Assembly (NCBI RefSeq): GCF_021462225.1
Contig: NC_061798.1
Location: 21,660,820 to 21,724,819 of the forward strand
Length of the DNA: 64,000 nt
Origin: Girardinichthys multiradiatus
Lineage: Eukaryota > Chordata > Actinopteri > Cyprinodontiformes > Goodeidae
Direction of reading: 5' to 3'
Within the stretch, counting starts at the first letter, position 1; each line of letters begins with the position of its first letter. A program made the translations under genes and the position numbers. The notes beneath the pieces were generated by a model that saw only the letters and a list, made by a program, of their open reading frames with translations, had not been told where the DNA came from and did not search any database. Positions 33,554 to 45,500 of this stretch are shown piece by piece.

Positions 33554-36500
33554 CAATCAAGTACATTGTCAAGAGTACAAATATAATAAAAAAGCAATGA
33601 CACTTAAATTAAAGATAGAATTAATAAAAGCAACAATAAAATCGGAAAAATAACATTAGACATTGGAATAAAGATAAAAACAATAAAATCAAAATTTAAA
33701 ATGATCAGTGCAAAGAAGAAAAGTCATCAAGTTGATGATAAATGCATAAACAAGACAGAAGTACTGACAGTTAAAAGGTATGTGCTGTATTAAACAAATG
33801 GATCTTTAATTTTGACTTAAAAACACTGAAAATCAAACCTATACAGATTGTGAGCTGTGCACACTCAGCAGAATATGCAGCTTTTATTTTGAAAACAAAA
33901 CAGCTTTTATTTTGACAGTGACTGTTGTTTCTGGTCGGGTAGTTACAGGGGTTGGACAATGAAACTGAAACAGCTGTCATTTTAGTGTGGGAGGTTTCAT
34001 GGCTAAATTGGACCAGCCTGGTAGCCAGTCTTCATTGATTGCACATTGCACCAGTAAGAGCAGAGTGTGAAGGTTCAATTAGCAGGGTAAGAGCACAGTT
34101 TTGCTCAAAATATTGAAATGCACACAACATTATGGGTGATATACCAGAGTTCAAAAGAGGACAAATTGTTGGTGCACGTCTTGCTGGCGCATCTGTGACC
34201 AAGACAGCAAGTCTTTGTGATGTATCAAGAGCCACGGTATCCAGGGTAATGTCAGCATACCACCAAGAAGGACGAACTACATCCAACAGGATTAACTGTG
34301 GACGCAAGACGAAGCTGTCTGAAAGGGATGTTCGGGTGCTAACCCGGATTGTATCCAAAAAACATAAAACCAAGGCTGCCCAAATCACGGCAGAATTAAG
34401 TGTGCACCTCAACTCTCCTGTTTCCACCAGAACTGTCCGTCAGGAGCTCCACAGGGTCAATATACACGGCGGCTGCTATAGCCAAACCTTTGGTCACTCA
34501 TGCCAATGCCAAACGTCGGTTTCAATGGTGCAAGGAGCGCAAATCTTGGGCTGTGGACAATGTAAAACATGTATTGTTCTCTGATGAGTCCACCTTTACT
34601 GTTTTCCCCACATCCGGGAGAGTTACGGTGTGGAGAAGCCCCAAAGAAGCGTACCACCCAGACTGTTGCATGCCCAGAGTGAAGCATGGGGGTGGATTAG
34701 TGATGGTTTGGGCTGCCATATCATGGCATTCCCTTGGCCCAATACTTGTGCTAGATGGGCGCGTCACTGCCAAGGACTACCGAACCATTCTTGAGGACCA
34801 TGTGCATCCAATGGTTCAAACAATGTATCCTGAAGGCGGTGCCATGTATCAGGATGACAATGCACCAATACACACAGCAAGAAAAATTGGTTTGATGAAC
34901 ATGGCCTGTACAGTCACCAGATCTAGATATTATTGAGCCACTTTGGGATGTTTTGGAGGAGCGAGTCAGGAAACGTTTTCCTCCACCAGTATCACGTAGT
35001 GACCTGGCCACTATCCTGCAAGAAGAATGGCTTAAAATCCCTCTGACCACTGTGCAGGACTTGTATATGTCATTCCCAAGACGAATTGATGCTGTATTGG
35101 CCGTAAAAGGAGGCCCTACACCATACTAATGAATTATTGTGGTCTAAAACCAGGTGTTTCAGTTTCATTGTCCATCCCCTGTACATTAGCACTCTTGTGT
35201 GTGCCAAAGGTGGTTGATAGTAGGAAGAGAAAGATTACCACAGAACATACAGCTTCAAACGACACATGGGGCTGTATAGTATCATTACTACAATAACAAC
35301 TATTCCCAATACTGCAAAGAATTGCTGCTTGTAATTTCCAATTGTGATGAATTTACACTTTGCATACAAAATAAGACATTCTGCCTGTTGTATAGAGCCT
35401 AACTGTAGTGGTTACCTGCACCTGATACAAATGATGCACAAGATGCTGAGGATCATGTAGAACCCTGGAAATATTATTGTTTCCAGGGTTCTACAACAAT
35501 GTCGCAGTCCAGTTTTCTGACATCCTGTGGCCCTACTTGAAAATATTTACTTACTGAAGCCAAAGGTAACGTAGCATTGTTGCTGTAGAAAAAATGCCAT
35601 TCTTAGAAATTGCATCTTAAATTAAGACTGAACATGTAGTGCATTACAAGAACTTGCACATATTTAATTTTTCTGTTGTTTTTCTTATTTACAGTAAGAT
35701 AATATGACATTTCTGTTGTCAGCATTGCATGTTGCTTTTTTATTTTCATTTGTAATTACTAATGGTGGAGGCTGATAAAAATTATACTTATAATTTAATA
35801 TCAAATATATTATTGGTCAAATTAAGTTCAGCTAATGATCAGCATCAATCAGAATTGGGATTGCTTGTGAAAATGAACTGTCCACCCCTAGTCTATGTGA
35901 ATATTTATAAGCCCGTTTAGATCATAAAGAATGGAGATTTCTGTTTTTGGATGGAATCAGAGCCTAAGCCTCTGTAGATAGATCTTTTCCCACCCCCCAC
36001 CTAGGGGGTACTCTAACAGCAAGGGGTGAGGCAGGTGGAGATGGGTGGGGTTAGTTTGGGGCAGCTATTTGCTATAGACTCAAAATGCAAATAAGCAATA
36101 GAAAAACTTGCAATCCAAATGATCGTGCCACCCTCGACAAGATGCAACCCTTGGCGTTGAGCCACATCACCCATATCAAGAACCACTGTTGTTTACTAGA
36201 TTGGTGTTTTTAAAATTAGTGATTATCTTTAATCAACATAAACATTTTAGGCAAGGCAGGTGACCTTAGAAAAATTTAAAGACCATGATATAAAATTAAG
36301 AATAATCATACATCACTGTGTTAACTTACACCTAAGTGAAAGTCATCAGGTATAATACTGTTTTGAACACATAACCTAGTAAATTAGTTTGAACTTTGCA
36401 AAGTTTATTTAGTCCACTTTCTTTTAAGTTGTATTTGGATTTATAAAACATTCAAAATTAAGACTAAACTGAAGCCTTTGGCCTGGTCTGATGGCCTCCA

Positions 36501-39500
36501 AGAGCAAATTAATTGTATTTTTTTAATCGGTCTCAAAGAATGACAAAGCAAAAGCCAATATCTGATAAAGAGTTGTGTGTAATTGCATAATGAGTTTAAC
36601 AGAGCCAGGACTTTTCTCATTTGGTATACTTAGAGTACTCCAGATAACCAACAATAAAAGACACCAACGTAGAAACTTTATGTTCCTATGGACAACCCAG
36701 CACCTTCCTGTACTAACAGCTTTACGAACAAAAGCACTGTTGAGAAGGAATTCAGATATAAATGAGCACAGGTTTGCCATTAAGATAAAATAAAATCTTA
36801 TTTTTCATGTCTATGAACATGATTTCACATGTTGTCCATGTATTCAGCTGCTGGATTTTAGGCAGAGAAATTTAAGGTCTTGTGTGTCAGTTATAGTGAC
36901 CTCCGAAACAACGATCATATCAAGCAAGACTAAATTAACAATCAGTAAAATAAAAAAAAATAGCGCCATGCTAAGGCCCTTTGGACATAGATATCGGTAA
37001 GTGCTGAGCTCCCCATGAAAACGGCTCCTGGCTAGAGACAACCGGCCACGCCTCCAAATTGCACATTTGGTTGCTGGGAGACTTAGGGAAGTTGTGAAAT
37101 ATTCAGCCTGCTACTCAAATGACAAGTCAAGCTGTTAACTATAAGTCCTTGCATCGTGTTTAGTGATGAGAAGGGAGAAACAGGAAAACTGTGGGCAACA
37201 CTCAAAGGCTTAACAAAATAATTTTATAATACTCACATCATAACTAATAAATAACATCTTTAGACCTTCTGTGTAATCAGCTCAGAGTGATCAGTAAAAA
37301 ACAGATTTTGGGTTTTTGTGCATGTCTGCTTCTGACTGCACACTCCCGGGTATGAAAACAGAGCGCTGCACCAGGTTTAAATTATTACATGGCGCACTCT
37401 GCAGTACGCTGCATTTGTACAAAAATCCTCCCTAACCTCAAGTAATGTTGATTATAAAAACTGCCCCAGCAATTCAGAAACTGATGCTGGAGGTGCAGAT
37501 CCTGCCATTTAAATAGGGAAATTCTGCAATTCAGGAAAAAGGTTGAAGCCTATCCAATCTAGATCCACCAGTTTCTCAAATAACACATATCCTCAGAGAG
37601 TAATTGGCCTCATTTCTCATAAATTCTCATTATCTGCTTATCGAGCTATGTCCTGCTCAGGGTCTTCTTTAATGAAACACAGTGCAATAGCTCAGATCTC
37701 AGTGTTTTTATAATGTGACCATGTAACATCTATAATTTATCATCCTTTTTGTTTTCGATTTATTGCTAACAAATTGACAATAAACACTTGACTAGACTTG
37801 ATGTTGTGACGAAACATCCTTGTGCAAATGTGATACCTGTGTTGGTATCATTGTGAAAGGTTAAATATGCCGTTTTCAAAGAGTGCAGCATGGTTACTGT
37901 TTGTTTACCTTCACACTAAAATTAGGTCTGATGGTCCTAAAGATCCTGGAGAGTGTAGGGGTGACATCTTAATCTAGCGAAGAGAGGTTAACATAACAGT
38001 AGCTACATATTGGGGGTGGGGTAATGAACCCATAAATGTGATTGAATATAAATTGGTTATTGAGTGGCTGTCTGTATTTTCTTATTCTGCCTTTTTTTCT
38101 AAGTCTGCAAAAAATATGTTTTTACGAGTAAACGTGGAGACTCATTAAAATCAGACGCAAGTATGTGAACACTGAGCAAAACTACAAAGAAAAAACAGGA
38201 TATGTGCAACTCTTGGAGTGTCCTGAAGACACAGATAGTATCAATAAATGGGAGTGGCCAAACACTGAGTGAGATCAGTGTCATCTCATTAGGCTGTAAT
38301 TACCAGAACTGAAATATAAACAAGGGTCATCGTGTGCCCGAAACGATGGCGTAGATCATGCACATCACTTTCAGTTCTTCAGTAAAGCTGTAACGCCTTT
38401 GTGTGTGTACTCAAATTCCTCTTGCAGATTTGGAGGAGGTTGTACCGGCGCATGCTATAGCCTGTGAACCTGCAAGACAACTATGGGTTCCACCTCAGGA
38501 GGTCCCCTTATGGGACATCAACAACTGTGTCCTGGAAGATGGACAAATCCTCATTTCTCAAGAGGATGAGGTAACAAGTCTCACAGATATACAACCCGCA
38601 TATAACCAGCTGTATCTAAAAAAATTCCAAACATCACTGAAAGAAAATGTATTAAAGTAATTTGCTTATATATATATATGTGTTCTATATAGGTTCATTA
38701 CACACATAGTGATGCATTTCAAGCATATACAGTACAGACCAAACGTTTGGACACACCTTCTCATTCAAAGAGTTTCTTTATTTTCATGACTATGAATATT
38801 GTAGCTTCACACTGAAGGCATCAAAACTATGAATTAACACGTGTAATTATATACTGAACAAAAAAGTGTGAAACAACTGAAAATATGTCTTATATTCTAG
38901 GTTCTTCAAAGTAGCCACCATTTGCTTTGATTACTGCTCCACACACTCTTGGTATTCTGTTGATGAGCTTCAAGAGGTAGTCACCTGAAATGGTTTTCCA
39001 ACAGTCTTGAAGGAGTTCCCAGAGATGCTTAGCACTTGTTGGCCCTTTTGCCTTCACTCTGCGGTCCAGCTCACCCCAAACCATCTCGATTGGGTTCAGG
39101 TCCGGTGACTGTGGAGGCCAGGTCATCTGGCGCAGCACCCCATCACTCTCCTTCTTGGTCAAATAACCCTTACACAGCCTGGAGGTGTGTTTGGGGTCAT
39201 TGTTCTGTTGAAAAATAAATGATGGTCCAACTAAACGCAAACCGGATGGAATAGCATGCCGCTGCAAGATGCTGTGGTAGCCATGCTGGTTCAGTATGCC
39301 TTCAATTTTGAATAAATCCCTAACAGTGTCACCAGCAAAGCACCCCCACACCATCACACCTCCTCCTCCATACTTCACGGTGGGAACCAGGCATGTAGAG
39401 TCCATCCGTTCACCTCTTCAGCGCCGCACAAAGACACGGTGGTTGGAACCAAAGATCTCAAACTTGGACTCATCAGACTAAAGCCCAGATTTCCACTGGT

Positions 39501-42500
39501 CTAATGTCCATTCCTTTTGTTCTTTAGCCCAAACAAGTCTCTTCTGCTTGTTGCCTGTCCTCAGCAGTGGTTTCCTAGCAGTTATTTTACCACGAAGGCC
39601 TGATTCACACAGTCTCCTCTTAACAGTTGTTCTAGAGATGTGTCTGCTGCTAGAACTCTGTGTGGCATTGACCTGTTCTCTAATCTGAGCTGCTGTTAAC
39701 CTGCGATTACTGAGGCTGGTGACTCGGATGAACTTATCGTCCACAGCAGAGGTGACTCTTGGTCTTCCTTTCCTGGGGCGGTCCTCATGTGAGCCAGTTT
39801 CTTTGTAGCGCTTGATGGTTTTTGCGACTGCACTTGGGGACACTTTCAAAGTTTTCCCAATTGTTCGGACTGACTGACCTTCATTTCTTAAAGTAATGAT
39901 GGCCACTCGTTTTTCTTTACTTAGCTGCTTTTTTCTTGCCATAATACAAATTCTAACAGTCTATTCAGTAGGACTATCAGCTGTGTACTGTATCCACCTC
40001 CTGCACAACACAACTGATGGTCCCAACCCCATTTATAAGGCTTGAAATCCCACTTATTAAACCTGACAGGGAACACCTGTGAAGTGAAAACCATTTCAGG
40101 TGACTACCTCTTGAAGCTCATCAACAGAATGCCAAGAGTGTGCAGAGCAGTAATCAAAGCAAAAGGTGGCTACTTTGAAGAACCTAGAATATAAGACATA
40201 TTTTCAGTTATTTCACACTTTTTTGTTCAGGATATAATTCCACATGTGTTAATTCATAGTTTTGATGCCTTCAGTGTGAAGCTACAATATTCATTGTCAT
40301 GAAAATAAAGAAAACTCTTTGAATGAGAAGGTGTGTCCAAACCTTTGGTCTGTACTGTATTGTCATAAATTTTGATTATTATGGCTTTCATCTAGTGAAA
40401 ACCCCAAATCCATTTTCTGTGAAAGCTATATTAGATGAGAACAATAAAAAAGATTTTCAATGAAGAAAAGTTATGATATAGTTATGTCTTGACCCTCATA
40501 ATCAGGGCGAAGACATTTGAGTTGACTTAGTGCAGCAGACAGTCGTTGACACCCTCTACAAGGAAGCTAAACCACAAAACGTCATTGTTAAAGAAGCTTG
40601 AGAACTCACATAATACTATATGCAGGAAGATTAATGAAAAGCTGAGTGGAAGGAAGAAGTGTAGTAGAAAAAGTTACACCATGATGGATGTTACCCAAGT
40701 ATAGAAACAGAACGTCCTGGATACTTTTGTGTAAGATGCCCTTTTATTTTAGTCTTTTTTAAATTTGTCTTGTTATTGGTCTTATTTAATATTCAAATAT
40801 TCCAAGAAACTACATTTTGGGTTTTCATTTACTATAATCCATAATCAGTAAAGTTAACAGAAATGAATACTTACAATATCACTCAATGTGTAATTAATTT
40901 ATATAAGTATTTTATATATTATATGCACTACCGGTCAAACGTTTTAAATTCATTTTCTCACTTATTGGGTCTCTTTATTTTCATGATTATTTACATTGTA
41001 GAATCTCACCAAAGGCAACAAAACTATGAATGAATGCACATGGAATTATATAGGAAACAAAAAGTGTAAAATCAATATTTCTATATTGTAGATTCCTCCA
41101 AATAGCCACCCTTAGCTTTGATGACTGCTTGGCTCTCTTAACATTCTCTCCCTGAGCTTCATGAGGTGGTCACCTGAAATGGTTTTCCAAAGAGTCCTGA
41201 AAGAACTTCCAAGACGTTCATTCAGAGACGGCCAAAGTTTAATATTTCAGTGATCACAGCAAAGGGCGGCTACTTTAAAGAATCTAAAATATAAAACATA
41301 TTTAAAGTTCTTTTACAGCTTTTTGAGAAAGAGGAGCTAAAACATTTGACCGACTTTTGAAATTCAAAATTGTTCAGCCGTGCCTGCACACCATTACACA
41401 TCCATTCTAAAAGAGCAATAGAAAATGTATAAGTCCTCTTTACAATGTCAGTTTCTTTCTCAGCCAATGACTTGGATCCGAAACCGTGTCAGCAGCTGCT
41501 TGTCCAACCTCAGCGTGCAGAACTTCGCTGAAATGGATGCAGGTCAATACACACAAATGAGAAATAAAGTGAGACTCAAATGTACCAAAGCTGGAAAAGC
41601 ATCTCTTTCTGACATCAGACCTGTGATTCTGCATAAAGTCACACAGGAAATAGCTGAATGTTTATCATAAGGGTGACTGTCAAATTGCTTCCTCTATGTG
41701 TTCTTGAGGAAGATAGAATCGAGGCTGGTTGCTCTAGCAGTCCAATGAAAAGACGTAGAGAAAGAGAAGAAAAGGGAAGGATAAAGAAGCACCTTGTTTG
41801 CATTCATTTCAAGTATTAAGAGAAATTCAGAAGCTGCATTTTTGAGGTTCCTATCTTGCATCGGTTCTGCTGGTGAGCTCTGTCAGGAGCAGCATATCTG
41901 AACATAGGAAGGAAATGTTAAAGACACAGCTTCTGAAGTAACACTGCGAAACGCCATTGGAATAAATGATGGGATTTAGACGCTGGATTGTTTGTGGTGG
42001 GGCTTTGGGTAAGCAAAAAGGAAAGTCTTTCATAGCGCTCTACATCTTAAATTAACTCAATTTCTTTGTGGAAAAACATTATACGTTTTCCTCAGAACTT
42101 TTTGCATTTTGAGGAAATTTCTCTAGAAATACGAAGAAGAGGAAATCGTGTAGATAACTTTTTTCAAGATTTTAATTTGCACAAAGAAATTCACAAAATC
42201 TCTGTTAGTCAAGTTTATATGTTTGACTATGATTTCTGTAGCTAGCAGCCTCCAGCTAAAAACCACATCCTGCTCATTATTTGAAGCTTTGGCAGATTAT
42301 TTCTTCTGTAAACAAATATGTTCTCTCTGAGCAAAACCACAATACTGAAATTTTCTTGGAAAATGTGGCAAAGACTGGGTTTAAAAGTGGAAAATGTCAA
42401 TTTTAGTTTCTTAATTTTAGTCTTTCAAATATTAGCAAATGTTTTTCCTTGACTAGTTAAAAATGTCCTAAGTGAAAAATGTCAGGATTAAGAAATCCTT

Positions 42501-45500
42501 GGGGGAAAAAATTTACTTTTTACCTCAAGCATATTTTTCACAAACATTACAACAGATTTAATGACAGTTTGGTCTTTACTGGCCCTTCTCATTATAACAC
42601 TTTTCATCTCGACCCTCAGAATGCAGCCCTGACAACATTGGCCTTCCAGGCGGTCCTCGGCCAACAACCCAGAATGGTGGTGTGCGGGTGAGTGCGCATC
42701 AGATAACCTGTGTGTCAACACTGCATTTCCTCTTGATGAAATACATGATTGCACTTATTCACTCAGCATAACATCTTCACCATTAGGCACTGATCAAACG
42801 CCGCCTGGATAAGGCCAAAAGGAACAGTGCCACCCAACTGAACCCAGGTTTAAACAAACTAAGCAGGTAAAACACACTCTTATGTTTCTAAAGTAAAAGA
42901 TTATTCATTTTCTCATGTTTGCATGTAGAAAATAAATCTACATTTGCTTATTTCCTTTTTTTGGGGTTATCTGCCACCATCTTAATTAGCTTTTATCGAG
43001 CTGATTCTATAGCATGAAACAAAAAACAGCTGACGATGGCAATTAACTAATGCATTTCAGAAAGAAAATAGACAATGATGGGTGGATTGATGGATTTAAA
43101 AAAATTTATTATCTAACATCTTTTTATTGTTTTTCTATTTTTATAGACTTAGGCAAAAACGAACAAAAAAAAAAAACAATGCTAAATTAAAATTCACTTA
43201 CTATGCAGACTATTACCTCTTTTTGCTATTTTGCTCTTAAACATAACACAGCATAAAACAAGTTGATATTAGGTGATTAATGCTTTGGGTACCTAGCCTG
43301 CAGCCAGATGCTTTACAGTCATGCTTCTTATAGCTTGATAACTGTAGCTTTAAATTCACATTCTCATTGTGAAAGCACTTTAAACCATTGAAAAGATGTG
43401 GTGTTTAACTTAAAACCGCGAAACACTGGTACTGGTAAACAGCGCATACCCTAGTTTGGGTTTGCTTGCACAGGTTGTACCATGCTTTCTGCTTGTTCAC
43501 GGTTTTTCTTCTGTTGTTTGTAACTTAAAGGCAATATGGTTCCCGTGAGTCTGTATCAGTTCCAGTGGGGAGTCTGGATCTGAGCGCTGACACCAGTACT
43601 GTCATCAGACCGGTCCACAGTTCCATTTTAGGGGAAAAGTACTGCTTTGAGGTAAACTTTGACTTGGGTTCTACAAGTTGGATGTGCTGGTTCTACTTCT
43701 CAGTAACTCTGGCACAGTCCTGATGGATTTATTGTGCTGTAGGTGATAAGTTCTGAAAATACCCACTGCTTTGGCTGCTCCTCGGCTGCTGAACGGGACC
43801 GCTGGATTGAAGACCTCAGACGTGCTGCTCAGCCCAATAAGGTGAGTTATTTTTCATGTGTAAAAATACGTCACACAACATCTAAATCCAATGTAAAACA
43901 CTCACCTAATCTTCACAGGATAACATCGAGCGCACTGAGAATTCCTTGAGTCTGTGGGTTAACGAAGCAAAGGATCTTCCACCCAAACGACGTTACTACT
44001 GTGAAGTTCACCTAGATGGAACCTTGTTTGCCCGCACAAGCAGCAGAGCTGTTGGCAAACCAACTAATCGCTCCAGCATGGCCGGGGACAATGCCTCCGG
44101 GTCTTCAGGAGGCCTGGGGACTGGTGGGGGGGTGGCTGGAGGCTGTCAATTATTTTGGGGGGAGTTCTTTGAGCTTGACAACCTTCCCTCTTTCTCCCAA
44201 ATCACCCTGCACCTCTTCCGCGAGGAAGACTCCAAGAAGAAGCGCCACTCCCGAGATGAGTCCAGCCTGCATCCGCTGGGCAGTGTGACCATACCTATGG
44301 CAGATATCCAAGGGAGGACCTATCAGGAGAAGTGGTATCCCATCACATCTTTCAAGGCTTCGGCCTCAGCTGGGAACAAGGAGGTGTTGTGTCCACAAGC
44401 TTCTTTGCGCATCAGGGCCCGGTTCCAGAACCTGAAAGTGCTGCCGATGGAAAAATACAAAGAGTTTGCAGAGTATGTGACAGTGAATTATTTAGAAATG
44501 TGTGGAAACCTGGAACCGCTCCTCAACGTGAAAGAGAAAGAGGAGCTGGCAGGAGCTCTGGTCCACGTACTCCAGAGTATCGGCAAAGCCAAGGTTGAGA
44601 AGATGTGTGCACACATGAACACAACTTAAGCATAATGTTGTTTTAAAAATGTAATACTCATCCATATGGGGTTTTACTTGTTTTTTCCAGGAATTCCTAA
44701 TTGATTTGGGTGCAGCAGAGGTGGAACGACTCGGTGAGAAGGAAGCATTGATCTTTAGAGAAAACACACTGGCCACAAAAGCCATAGATGAATATATGAA
44801 GCTGGTTGGCCAGAAGTACCTCATTGACACACTAGGTAGGTAATGGTTAATGGTGACCGTGGCATCTTCTAGAGATGCTCCAATCCAGAATTCGTGGTCT
44901 CCGATTCTGATATTTGAATTGAAATATCTGCTGATACCGATTAATTCAGATCCAGGTTTTATTCAAACATTTGCTGTTTTTTTTACATAACATTGTGAAG
45001 ATTAATATACAAAAAACACACATGCACTGTCAATTGAACTGCTGCAATTTCTGTATATACCTTCAGTTGTATCAATATTAATGTGGTTGATATGTATATA
45101 ATAAGCCTCAGAATGATCCTTTAATGCCTGTATTAACATCAGGCTACAGAGCTGCTAAATCTTTTTACAGAATGCTGAGAACAAAACAGTACTTTAAAAA
45201 AGCCTGCTACTTTACTGGTTTGTATATGTTGCTTAAAATGATCCCACCATCAGAACTTTTCTGCCATGAACGATCATTAAACAATCTTGAGCAGAACCGT
45301 AAGCATGTCTACATGAAAGATGAGGGAAAAAAACACACCAAACAGCTCAATTAAATACTTGTCTCCTTTTTTAGGCAAATAAAGCTGACAACACATGATG
45401 GTGACATTTTTACCAACTTTTACTACTGAGTACTACAGCATCTTTAGCGTCACTAGCTGTAGCGCCAGCCTCTCCATGTAATTTCCAGATCATAAATATT

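Larger units (their letters stand above)
32682..38427 (+). other. rasal3 intron 1 (5.7 kb)
   Basis: Contents: a TA microsatellite (33513-33546), a decayed Tc1 element (33946-35181), a perfect 15-bp hairpin (35457-35494), and otherwise AT-rich DNA without recognised coding. The size and the absence of exons fit a first intron. Confidence 0.7.
38571..41463 (+). other. rasal3 intron 2, three Tc1-type elements in a row
   Basis: Contents: a minus-strand Tc1 element (38730-40357), a deletion remnant of a second Tc1 family (about 40505-40925), and an internally deleted third (about 40927-41330). Little unique DNA remains besides the splice ends. Confidence 0.8.
38428..43841 (+). other. rasal3: rasal3 exons 2-7, linker and split PH domain
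   Basis: Exon 2 encodes [20 protein letters not shown], matching the family VWDIGG...LDGKLVL motif. Exons 3-5 give a basic linker ending [21 protein letters not shown]. Exons 6-7 carry the end of the PH domain: [38 protein letters not shown] and [20 protein letters not shown]. The last string is the PH C-terminal helix and the best single diagnostic for RASAL3-type proteins. The PH domain probably contacts membrane lipid. Confidence 0.88.

Noticed and set aside
41425..41670. 81-codon ORF as an independent gene
   Set aside because: Contains rasal3 exon 3 (41464-41542) with intron on both sides.
43946..44629. Possible separate gene starting at [10 protein letters not shown]
   Set aside because: It is the rasal3 C2 exon, which continues upstream in frame to 43919 and ends at the donor 44594.
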